This document shows, in pieces, positions 1-5,110 of a DNA stretch of 5,110 nucleotides. Below the pieces are notes generated by a model. The model was not told where the DNA came from. It saw nothing but the letters and a program-made list of their open reading frames with translations, and did not search any database. Origin of the DNA: DASRAP01 sp035277145 (GTDB lineage: Bacteria > Gemmatimonadota > Gemmatimonadetes > Gemmatimonadales > Gemmatimonadaceae); NCBI GenBank assembly GCA_035277145.1, contig DATELA010000114.1, positions 1-5,110 of the forward strand, in the 5' to 3' direction. Position numbers and translations under genes: made by a program. The first letter of the stretch is position 1, and each line of letters starts with the position of its first letter.

Positions 1-2344
1 GCTCCGATGTGAAGGCGGGGTCATGCGCGTCAGCCGCGCGGCCCAGCCACACAATCGCACTGTCTCGGTCACCCAGCGCAAGGCGCACTTTCGCGATCGC
101 CGATGCCGCGCGCGGCACCGTCTGCATGCCGTGCAGCAGCGTGAGCACTTCTTCGGCACGCGCCCGCTCGCCGGACGCCGCGTACGCGGCGCCGACCGCA
201 CCCAGTGTCGCGGGGGAGTTGGGCTGCAGCGAACGCGCCTTCTCGAGCTCGCGCACGGCTTCACGCGCGCGCCCCGCGTCGAGCAGCAGCGTGCCGTAAA
301 TCAGGCGCGGCGCGTAGAGCGCGGGGTCGAGGTTGAGCGCGCGCTGCGCCGCGATCAGCGCGCTGTCGGTTCTGCCCGCGCTCTGCTGCGCCATCGCGCC
401 CACCGCGAGCGTGATCGGCGCCGTCGGATCGAGTCGCGACGCCTGCGCCAGCGCTTCCTCCGCGCCCGGCGCATCACCGCGCACGAGCCGCAGCTCGCCG
501 AGCCATTGCAGCGCGAGCGGATTACTCGGATCGAGTCGGCGCGCGCGCTCGAGATCTTTCCCCGCGTCATCGAAACGCCACTGCATCATCTGCAATACGC
601 CGCGTGCGGCGTAGCCTTCGGCGATCGTCGAGTCGAGCCGCAGTGCCGTATTGGCGGCGGCGAGCCCCTGCTCCGCCGCGGTACGCGGATCCGCTTCACC
701 ATAGAGCGGCAACACCGCAAACACCGACGCGACGCCCGCGTGCGCACGCGCAAACGCCGGGTCGAGCTTCACAGCCGTTTGGTATTCCTTGAGCGCCAGC
801 GGCAGCGAGTTGGGATCACGCTTCTGGAACAGCGAGCGCCCGCGCAGATAGTGGTCGTACGCGGTTGGATCCGACGTGCCCGTGAGTCCCGCAGTCGACG
901 CAACACCGAGCTCTGTGCTCAGGGCATCGACGACCGCGCGCGCAACCTGATCCTGCACCTTGAACAGGTCGTTCGCCTGACGATCGTACACAGCGGACCA
1001 CGTCGTGAACCCGTCGCTCGCATTCACCAGGCGCGTCGTAATGCGCAATTGATTGCCCTGACGCTGCACCGTCCCTTCGAGCAAGTACGCGACGTTCAAC
1101 TCCGAGCCAATTTCCTGCGGGCCCGCACCTTTTGATTGCGCAGCCTGCGCAGCCGTGCGCGACGCAATACGGAATCCGTTCACGCGCGACAGCGCGCTCG
1201 TGAGTTCGTCCGTAATGCCGTTCGCGAGATACGCATTCGAATCGCCGCTGAGATTCACCAGTGGCAACACCGCGATCGAACGCGCATCGACGACGGGAGG
1301 TTGCGGCGTCGTTGCGTTCGGCGAATTCGATTTGAACAGTTCCGTCGGTCGCGCCAGAATAATTCCACCACCGACGAGTCCCGCTGCAGCGAGTCCGCGC
1401 ACGATCCACTGCGCGAGCCGCGGTCGCCGCGACGCACGCGTCGCGCTCAGCGTCGGTGCCGACGCAAACGCACCGCTCACCATCGCCGGATCTTCGAGCG
1501 CGAGCGCAACTTCGGCGGCGTTCTGCGGCCGGTGCGCCGGCTCTTTCTCGAGGCAGCGCATCACGAGGTCGGCGAGTGCGCGCGGAACATCTGCGCGCGA
1601 CGTCGCGATGTGCGCCGGTGTTTCCGAAATGTGCGCGGCGAGCAATTGCGCCGGCGCGCGTCCGGAGAACGGCGCTTCACCCGCGATCATTTCGTACGCC
1701 ATCACGCCGAACGCGTACAAATCCGCGCGGTGATCCGCCGACGGATCGCCGGCCGCCTGCTCGGGCGCCATGTACGTCGGCGTACCGAGTGCCGTGCCTG
1801 CGGTCGTGATCGTGGCGTCGTCGTCCTTGTGCCGGCGCACGCGCGCCGACGACAACGCTTTCGCGACGCCGAAGTCCGCAACAACCGCTGCGCCCGATGT
1901 CAGCAGCACGTTGTCAGGCTTTACATCGCGGTGCACGATGCCACGCTCGTGCGCGAATGCGAGCGCACGCGCAACATCGCGCAGAATGCTCACCGTTTGC
2001 GCGATCGAGAGCGGACCGTGGCGCTGCAATCGCATGCGCAACGATTCGCCGTCGACGAACGGCATCGTGAAGTACGGGAGTTCGTCGACTTCGCCTGTCG
2101 TCAGAATGCCGACGATGTTCGGATGTTGCAGCTGCGCCGACACGAGGATCTCGCGACGGAACCGATCGTGCGACACCGTCGCGGCGAGATCGGGCGGCAA
2201 CACTTTGATCACGACTCGGCGATCGAGGGCGGTTTCGCGCGCGACGTACGTGCGCGACATCCCCCCGCCACCGAGCTCGCGCTCGATGACGTATTGGCCA
2301 CCAAGCGCGGCCTGCAGTCGACTAGGGGATCCGATCTCGTTCAC
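1..2344 (-). CDS. Receptor-type Ser/Thr protein kinase with TolB-like and TPR domains (C-terminus beyond window)
   Basis: This is a PknB-like Ser/Thr kinase that transfers phosphate from ATP to protein Ser/Thr residues; its targets are unknown. The kinase domain spans about residues 18-284. It has a glycine-rich loop G25-G28, ATP lysine K47, alpha-C E65, catalytic H138-R139-D140 with N145, D157-F158-G159, MAPE ending at E195, and R272 of subdomain XI. Every core catalytic residue is present, so it should be active and is an RD kinase. A hydrophobic segment at about W313-A331 is the likely single membrane span. Next comes a TolB N-terminal/FlgO-like alpha/beta domain (about 355-475, starting RSIAVLPLVNLSGD), then about eight TPR units from residue 495 to the window edge, most ending in LDP-like turns. 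The GTG start at 2344 fits the family N-terminus (LQAAL..YVIEREL); an in-frame TGA lies about 30 codons upstream and I see no ATG between. Only a weak GAGA precedes the start. The reading frame is open at the left edge, so the truncation is the window's, not the gene's. Confidence 0.95.
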   Translation of the reverse strand, partial: MNEIGSPSRLQAALGGQYVIERELGGGGMSRTYVARETALDRRVVIKVLPPDLAATVSHDRFRREILVSAQLQHPNIVGILTTGEVDELPYFTMPFVDGESLRMRLQRHGPLSIAQTVSILRDVARALAFAHERGIVHRDVKPDNVLLTSGAAVVADFGVAKALSSARVRRHKDDDATITTAGTALGTPTYMAPEQAAGDPSADHRADLYAFGVMAYEMIAGEAPFSGRAPAQLLAAHISETPAHIATSRADVPRALADLVMRCLEKEPAHRPQNAAEVALALEDPAMVSGAFASAPTLSATRASRRPRLAQWIVRGLAAAGLVGGGIILARPTELFKSNSPNATTPQPPVVDARSIAVLPLVNLSGDSNAYLANGITDELTSALSRVNGFRIASRTAAQAAQSKGAGPQEIGSELNVAYLLEGTVQRQGNQLRITTRLVNASDGFTTWSAVYDRQANDLFKVQDQVARAVVDALSTELGVASTAGLTGTSDPTAYDHYLRGRSLFQKRDPNSLPLALKEYQTAVKLDPAFARAHAGVASVFAVLPLYGEADPRTAAEQGLAAANTALRLDSTIAEGYAARGVLQMMQWRFDDAGKDLERARRLDPSNPLALQWLGELRLVRGDAPGAEEALAQASRLDPTAPITLAVGAMAQQSAGRTDSALIAAQRALNLDPALYAPRLIYGTLLLDAGRAREAVRELEKARSLQPNSPATLGAVGAAYAASGERARAEEVLTLLHGMQTVPRAASAIAKVRLALGDRDSAIVWLGRAADAHDPAFTSE

Positions 2345-2383
2345 AGCGTTCTCTACGGTGCGGCGATGGCGTTGGTGTCCGGC

Positions 2384-2414
2384 ATTACAGAGCCGTATTC
2401 GCCTGTGCTCTCAA
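2384..2414 (-). promoter_or_regulatory. Weak sigma70-type promoter candidate for the kinase gene
   Basis: On the minus strand, TTGAGA (2409-2414; five of six matches to TTGACA) is followed by TGTAAT (2384-2389; five of six matches to TATAAT). The 19-base spacer is longer than the ideal 17. Transcription would begin near 2377 and give a leader of about 33 bases before the kinase GTG. Matches of this quality arise by chance, so this is a pointer only. The rest of the 176-base gap (2345-2520) shows no ORF and no clear terminator hairpin with a T run. Confidence 0.25.
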
Positions 2415-2520
2415 CGTCGTGAGACAGCCGTCTGTTGGACACCGTTAGGTCGGTAAAGGATTGCCAACAAGGTGGTCGAGTAGTGCGTAACAGGGGCCGA
2501 AACGAGGCTGCATGTGACGG

Positions 2521-3603
2521 CTATTTGTCTCCGAATGAGATGCCCGTTTCGCGCGCTGTGCGAACGATGTCGTGAGTCGGATCGACTCGTTTCAGTTCAC
2601 GCAACGCTTCGGAAATAGGCAGTGTCACAATGTTGGGCGACTGAAGCGCGACCATGTGTCCCCAGCGTCCATCGGCGACAGCGCGAACCGCTGCGCCGCC
2701 AAATCGCGTTGCAAGCAAGCGATCGTATCCCGTCGGAACACCGCCGCGTTGCAGATGTCCGAGCACCATCGCGCGCGATTCTTTTCCCGTGCGATCCTGA
2801 ATTTCGGCAACGAGTTGTTCCGCAATTCCACCGAGTCGCGGCGCACCACCCGCGAGCGACGCGCGTCGTACGGATGGACCGCCTGCAGCGGGAAACGCGC
2901 CTTCTGCGGCAACGATGAGTGTGTATTTGCGGCCACTCCTGTCGCGTTCGGTCACGACGCGACACACCTCGTCGATGTTGTACGGGATTTCGGGAATGAG
3001 AATCACGTCCGCGGCACCGGCGACTCCCGAATGCAGCGCAATGAAGCCCGCGTCGCGCCCCATGACTTCGAGCACCATGACGCGATCGTGACTTTCGGCG
3101 GTCGTGTGCAGCTTGTCGATCGCTTCGAGTGCGGTGCTGACGGCGGTGTCGAAACCGAACGTGGTGATGGTTCCGGCGACGTCGTTGTCGATGGTTTTCG
3201 GAACACCGACGAGCCGAACGCCTTTGTCGTGAAACTGTTGTGCAATCTTCAGCGAACCGTCGCCGCCAATGTTGATGAACGCTTCGATGCCGAGGTTGCG
3301 CGCGTTTGCGATGAGTTCATCGCTGCGGTCCACAAGTTCGATGCTGCCGTCTGCTTTTTTCCGCGGCCACGAGAATGGATTACCGCGATTCGTGGTGCGA
3401 AGAATCGTACCGCCCAAATGCTGAATTCCGCGCACGGTTTCTTTCGTGAGCGGCACGACTTCGTCTTCGCCGAGCAAGCCTGAATAGCCGCGCTTGATTC
3501 CGAGCACGCTCCATCCGCGCGCAATGGCGGAGAGTACTGCGGCACGAATGACGGCGTTGAGTCCAGGGGCGTCGCCTCCGCCCGTCGTAATTGCGATGCG
3601 CAT
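2521..3603 (-). CDS. pfkA: 6-phosphofructokinase, group III (mixed-substrate) type
   Basis: It phosphorylates fructose 6-phosphate to fructose 1,6-bisphosphate, the committing step of glycolysis, in the cytoplasm. At 360 residues it is complete from ATG (3603) to TAG and slightly longer than E. coli PfkA. Visible motifs are the nucleotide-loop TGGGDAPGLN (residues 7-16), IGGDGS (112-117), PKTIDND (135-141, with D139 as the catalytic base equivalent), MGRD (181-184), AAEGA with E234, and GHLQRGG (282-288), where H283 and R286 bind sugar phosphate. G116 corresponds to the Gly that marks ATP use in E. coli PfkA (G104), whereas K136 corresponds to the Lys typical of PPi-dependent enzymes. This Gly/Lys pair is typical of group III enzymes, and ATP is the likelier donor. 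The C-terminal end (VDPTHDIVRTARETGISFGDK region) also fits group III. No purine-rich Shine-Dalgarno sequence is visible before the ATG; a hairpin lies upstream. It is probably cotranscribed with the hydrolase gene 44 bases upstream. Confidence 0.96.
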   Translation of the reverse strand: MRIAITTGGGDAPGLNAVIRAAVLSAIARGWSVLGIKRGYSGLLGEDEVVPLTKETVRGIQHLGGTILRTTNRGNPFSWPRKKADGSIELVDRSDELIANARNLGIEAFINIGGDGSLKIAQQFHDKGVRLVGVPKTIDNDVAGTITTFGFDTAVSTALEAIDKLHTTAESHDRVMVLEVMGRDAGFIALHSGVAGAADVILIPEIPYNIDEVCRVVTERDRSGRKYTLIVAAEGAFPAAGGPSVRRASLAGGAPRLGGIAEQLVAEIQDRTGKESRAMVLGHLQRGGVPTGYDRLLATRFGGAAVRAVADGRWGHMVALQSPNIVTLPISEALRELKRVDPTHDIVRTARETGISFGDK

Positions 3604-3621
3604 TGAGCGGAGAAAGCTAGC

Positions 3622-3645
3622 CGCCCACGTCGATCAGCGTTGGCG
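3622..3645 (-). promoter_or_regulatory. Candidate intercistronic RNA hairpin upstream of the phosphofructokinase
   Basis: In the 44-base gap between the hydrolase stop and the phosphofructokinase ATG, the minus-strand RNA reads CGCCAACG, then an 8-base loop, then CGTGGGCG. Seven of the eight stem positions form Watson-Crick pairs, with one A-G mismatch. The stem ends 18 bases before the ATG. The bases after it include a short pyrimidine run (TTTCTCC) but no true U tract, so it is not a standard intrinsic terminator. It could be a processing or stability element, a leaky attenuator or a translation control element. Function is inference. Confidence 0.4.
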
Positions 3646-3647
3646 CG

Positions 3648-4262
3648 CTACGAGTCCAGTAAGCGCTGCGCCACTGGAAGCACGCGCTCTACCCAGCGCG
3701 CATACATCTGCCCGCTCGGATGAAGTCCATCGGCAACGACCGCGTGCGGTTCCGCTCGCGTGAGATCCGTGATGTCGATGAAATGCGCGTGCGCCGCAGA
3801 CGCGAGTTTCTGCACGATGCGGTTGTATGCATCGATCTCGCGCGCAACGCGCGACGGTGAGCGCGGAGTTTTGCGCGTCGCATTCCACGGAGTCACGCCC
3901 CAGTCGGGAATGCTGACCACGATCACGTGATGCGAAAGGTCACCGGCCAACTCGATCGCGCGCTGCAATACACTCTTGAACTGCACGCGAAACGACGCCT
4001 GAATCATCCCGCGGTACTGGTTGTTCACGCCCGCCAACAACGTCACGAGCGCATACGGCCCGCTCGGATTCGCCTGTGAGATCGCGTCGTTCAATTCGCC
4101 GGCGGTCCAGCCGGTCTTCGCAATGATCTCAGCGTCCGCGAGTTGCACGCCGCGCTCGCGAAGCGCGCGCACAAGTTGTACCGGCCAGCGGTCAGATTCC
4201 GTCGCGCCTTCACCGATTGTGTAGGAATCGCCGAGCGCGAGATAGCGCAGCGCGCGAGTCAC
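3648..4262 (-). CDS. SGNH/GDSL-family hydrolase (probable cytoplasmic esterase)
   Basis: A complete 204-residue SGNH hydrolase, a fold of esterases, lipases, lysophospholipases and carbohydrate deacetylases; the substrate cannot be read from sequence. Block I is ALGDSYT, with nucleophile S13. Block II is the TGWT stretch with G51. Block III is LLAGVNNQYRG, with G78 and N80 for the oxyanion hole. Block V is DGLHPSG, with D178 and H181 completing the triad. SIPDWGVTP (117-125) is also a recurrent stretch in this subgroup, as I recall it. No signal peptide or membrane segment is seen; the catalytic block begins within ten residues of the start, so the enzyme is probably cytoplasmic. The start is GTG at 4262, only 7 bases after the upstream lipoprotein stop, which suggests translational coupling; a weak GTGAG six bases before the start may serve as ribosome binding site. 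Likely cotranscribed with the lipoprotein and phosphofructokinase genes. Confidence 0.92.
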   Translation of the reverse strand: MTRALRYLALGDSYTIGEGATESDRWPVQLVRALRERGVQLADAEIIAKTGWTAGELNDAISQANPSGPYALVTLLAGVNNQYRGMIQASFRVQFKSVLQRAIELAGDLSHHVIVVSIPDWGVTPWNATRKTPRSPSRVAREIDAYNRIVQKLASAAHAHFIDITDLTRAEPHAVVADGLHPSGQMYARWVERVLPVAQRLLDS

Positions 4263-4269
4263 ACGCGAC

Positions 4270-4524
4270 TCACTGCCGGTAGCCGGGCACGATGGCGCCG
4301 GTGAAATCAGCGAGCAACCGGATCGCAGTGTCCTGCTTGAACGCCGTTTTCTTCAGCGAATCGACGAGCCGTTCGAGATCGCCCGTGTACGTGCGCATCT
4401 CATCCATGGCGGCTTGCAACTGTTGGATCTCGTCCCATTGCCGCGTTTCGAGCTCCGTGTTCATGCACCCGCTGAGCGTGAACACAACGGCAAGGAAAGA
4501 GATGAGCGGGAGTCTGCGACGCAC
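4270..4524 (-). CDS. Small coiled-coil lipoprotein of unknown function
   Basis: I do not recognise a named family. From GTG at 4524 the product has 84 residues. The N-terminus is a lipoprotein signal: basic RRR (2-4), a hydrophobic core (about 5-16) and the lipobox L17-S18-G19-C20, so signal peptidase II should cleave before C20 and the cysteine should be lipidated. The mature part (65 residues) is polar and strongly helical, with hydrophobic residues spaced like a short coiled coil over about residues 24-71, then a short FTGAIVPGYRQ tail. The GTG start is chosen because TGGAGG lies six bases upstream and because it puts the signal peptide right at the N-terminus. A longer reading frame back to 4818 would place about 98 unrelated residues before the signal and overlap the divergent prepilin gene, so it is rejected. 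By analogy to other small helical lipoproteins it may oligomerise in the envelope; that is inference. It appears to be first gene of the lipoprotein-hydrolase-phosphofructokinase unit. Confidence 0.82.
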   Translation of the reverse strand: MRRRLPLISFLAVVFTLSGCMNTELETRQWDEIQQLQAAMDEMRTYTGDLERLVDSLKKTAFKQDTAIRLLADFTGAIVPGYRQ

Positions 4525-4530
4525 GGCCGG

Positions 4531-4536
4531 CCTCCA
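4531..4536 (-). promoter_or_regulatory. Ribosome binding site that fixes the lipoprotein start
   Basis: TGGAGG on the minus strand, with a six-base spacer (4525-4530) to the GTG at 4524. It is the best Shine-Dalgarno match among the gene starts in this window and decides between the short GTG start and the over-long upstream reading frame. Confidence 0.75.
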
Positions 4537-4550
4537 AGTAAGTCCAAGTA
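4533..4550. repeat. Direct repeat pair TCCAAGTA with a 10-base period
   Basis: TCCAAGTA occurs at 4533-4540 and again at 4543-4550, exactly 10 bases apart (on the minus strand, TACTTGGA twice). The copy nearer the lipoprotein gene overlaps its Shine-Dalgarno sequence. One-helical-turn spacing next to a divergent gene start is what an operator for a regulator binding one DNA face could look like. Chance cannot be excluded for an 8-base repeat. Confidence 0.5.
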
Positions 4551-4557
4551 TGAATGA

Positions 4558-4587
4558 GCGCGTTGTTATGCGCCTACGCGCGTTGTT
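4558..4587. repeat. Direct repeat pair GCGCGTTGTT with a 20-base period
   Basis: GCGCGTTGTT occurs at 4558-4567 and 4578-4587, identical over ten bases with a start-to-start distance of 20, two helical turns. The bases between (4568-4577) are unrelated. It lies in the middle of the region between the divergent lipoprotein and prepilin genes, where their promoters must be. I see no convincing -35/-10 pair on either strand there. Confidence 0.55.
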
Positions 4588-4675
4588 TCGGTGACGCTGA
4601 AAGGGCGATGAGAGAGTATATGTCTGGCGCCAATCACGTGCTTCTGTCGCTTCTCCCGCGCCTCTGGTGCCGCCA

Positions 4676-5095
4676 ATGTCCGCCATACAAAAAGCCTTCA
4701 CGCTGATCGAGCTATTGATTGTGGTCGCGCTCATCGGCCTCGTCACGAGCATTGCAATTCCGTTGATGCGCCCAATGCTCGATTCACTCGCGGTGGAACG
4801 CGCCGCGCGCGATGTCATGGGCGCGTATTCGCTCAGCCGCTTCGCCGCACTGACCTACGGGGGCGCCGAACTGCGCCTCGATTCACTCGGCGTCACGCTC
4901 ACCGCGCGCGGACGTGTACGTCACGCGAGCGCGATTGTCGCGTCGCACGGTGTGCGCATGCGCGCGTCGCCCGCAGTGGTGCGTTACGCCGCCACTGGCC
5001 TCGCGACGGGACTGAGCAACGGAACGGTGATCCTCACGCGCGGGCGGGCGGCGGACACGATTTTCGTTTCGCGGCTCGGAAGAGCTAGACGCTAA
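4676..5095 (+). CDS. Type IV prepilin / pseudopilin, GspH/FimT class
   Basis: A pilin-like subunit of a type IV pilus or type II secretion pseudopilus, inserted in the inner membrane and processed by a prepilin peptidase. From the ATG at 4676 it has 139 residues. The leader is seven residues (MSAIQKA) and is followed by FTLIELLIVVALIGLV, the classic class III signal and hydrophobic helix. Cleavage should fall between A7 and F8; E12 is the conserved Glu at mature position 5. The -1 residue is Ala rather than the usual Gly. The C-terminal part matches the GspH/FimT pattern: RYAATGLATGLSNGTVIL followed by a strand and a terminal LGRARR. An in-frame GTG at 4667 is an alternative start adding three residues; ATG is preferred because GGTG lies six bases before it. 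It is divergent from the lipoprotein gene. Minor pilin genes usually cluster, so more may follow to the right. Confidence 0.9.
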   Translation: MSAIQKAFTLIELLIVVALIGLVTSIAIPLMRPMLDSLAVERAARDVMGAYSLSRFAALTYGGAELRLDSLGVTLTARGRVRHASAIVASHGVRMRASPAVVRYAATGLATGLSNGTVILTRGRAADTIFVSRLGRARR

Positions 5096-5109
5096 AGGGG
5101 TGAGGGGTG
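5096..5109 (+). promoter_or_regulatory. Purine-rich AGGGGTG tandem after the prepilin, possible ribosome binding site of a next gene
   Basis: Immediately after the prepilin TAA, AGGGGTG occurs twice in tandem (5096-5102 and 5103-5109). AGGGG could act as a Shine-Dalgarno sequence for a downstream gene starting just past the window edge, which would fit a minor-pilin operon. The window ends before any start can be judged. Confidence 0.3.
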
Positions 5110-5110
5110 G

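Noticed and set aside
23..2422. Nearly stop-free plus-strand frame opposite the kinase (two long ORFs separated by one TGA at 1133-1135)
   Set aside because: It is in exact codon register with the kinase, so a stop appears only where the kinase uses TTA, CTA or TCA. Those codons are rare in GC-rich genes; the one break is a TCA Ser codon of the kinase. The translation is Arg-rich and low in complexity, with no recognisable motif.
2374..2443. Inverted repeat GGTGTCC / GGACACC flanking the kinase promoter candidate
   Set aside because: The seven-base arms are 56 bases apart with no extension or supporting symmetry; this is expected by chance in GC-rich sequence.
2345..2520. Terminator after the phosphofructokinase
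   Set aside because: Only four-base stems (for example ACCG/CGGT near 2443-2456) without T runs were found, so no intrinsic terminator can be supported.
2572..3483. 303-codon plus-strand ORF opposite the phosphofructokinase
   Set aside because: It is also in codon register with a clearly conserved enzyme and explained by the same codon bias; the product resembles nothing I know.
4608..4706. 32-codon plus-strand ORF (starts MREYMSGANH) overlapping the prepilin start
   Set aside because: The purine run before its ATG is too close (two bases) to be a good ribosome site, and the product shows no motif. It could be a leader peptide but nothing supports it beyond an open frame.
4525..4818. N-terminal extension of the lipoprotein reading frame up to 4818
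   Set aside because: It would bury the lipoprotein signal about 98 residues into the protein and overlap the divergent prepilin start. The GTG at 4524 has a well-placed TGGAGG.
1..5110. CRISPR array, tRNA or rRNA gene, insertion sequence, toxin-antitoxin or defence system
   Set aside because: No regularly spaced long repeats, tRNA-like or rRNA-like sequence, transposase motifs or flanking inverted repeats were seen. The window is filled by five ordinary-looking chromosomal genes.

Overview
The window is GC-rich bacterial DNA, and its gene types point to a member of the Gemmatimonadota. The main clue is a Ser/Thr kinase of the kinase-TM-TolB-like-TPR type, whose N-terminal wording closely resembles the large kinase families of that phylum. 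A group III (mixed-substrate) phosphofructokinase and frequent GTG starts fit. This assignment is inference; an acidobacterial or related source is possible. There are no rRNA or tRNA genes, CRISPR arrays, insertion sequences or phage genes.

Layout. Four genes lie on the minus strand and one on the plus strand. (1) Positions 1-2344, minus: a large receptor-type Ser/Thr protein kinase, cut by the left window edge after 781 codons. (2) Positions 2345-2520: a 176-base gap holding a weak promoter candidate for the kinase. (3) Positions 2521-3603, minus: a 360-residue 6-phosphofructokinase with an ATP-type Gly in the GGDG motif and a PPi-enzyme-type Lys in PKTIDND. (4) Positions 3648-4262, minus: a cytoplasmic SGNH/GDSL hydrolase. 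(5) Positions 4270-4524, minus: a small lipoprotein of 84 residues with a coiled-coil-like body, starting at GTG behind a clear TGGAGG ribosome binding site. (6) Positions 4525-4675: a divergent intergenic region with two pairs of short direct repeats at exact 10- and 20-base periods. (7) Positions 4676-5095, plus: a type IV prepilin/pseudopilin of the GspH/FimT class, perhaps the first gene of a minor-pilin cluster running off the right edge.

How the genes may work together. The lipoprotein, SGNH hydrolase and phosphofructokinase are closely spaced (7 and 44 bases) and probably form one transcription unit read leftward. The 44-base gap holds a hairpin just before a phosphofructokinase start that has no visible Shine-Dalgarno sequence. 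The kinase is probably transcribed separately. It would sense or scaffold through its TPR region outside the membrane and phosphorylate Ser/Thr targets in the cytoplasm. The prepilin is divergent and belongs to an envelope-filament or secretion function.

I found no convincing new defence, mobile or RNA-based system. The points most worth a second look are the repeats in the divergent region, the intercistronic hairpin, the mixed phosphofructokinase signature and the unrecognised small lipoprotein.
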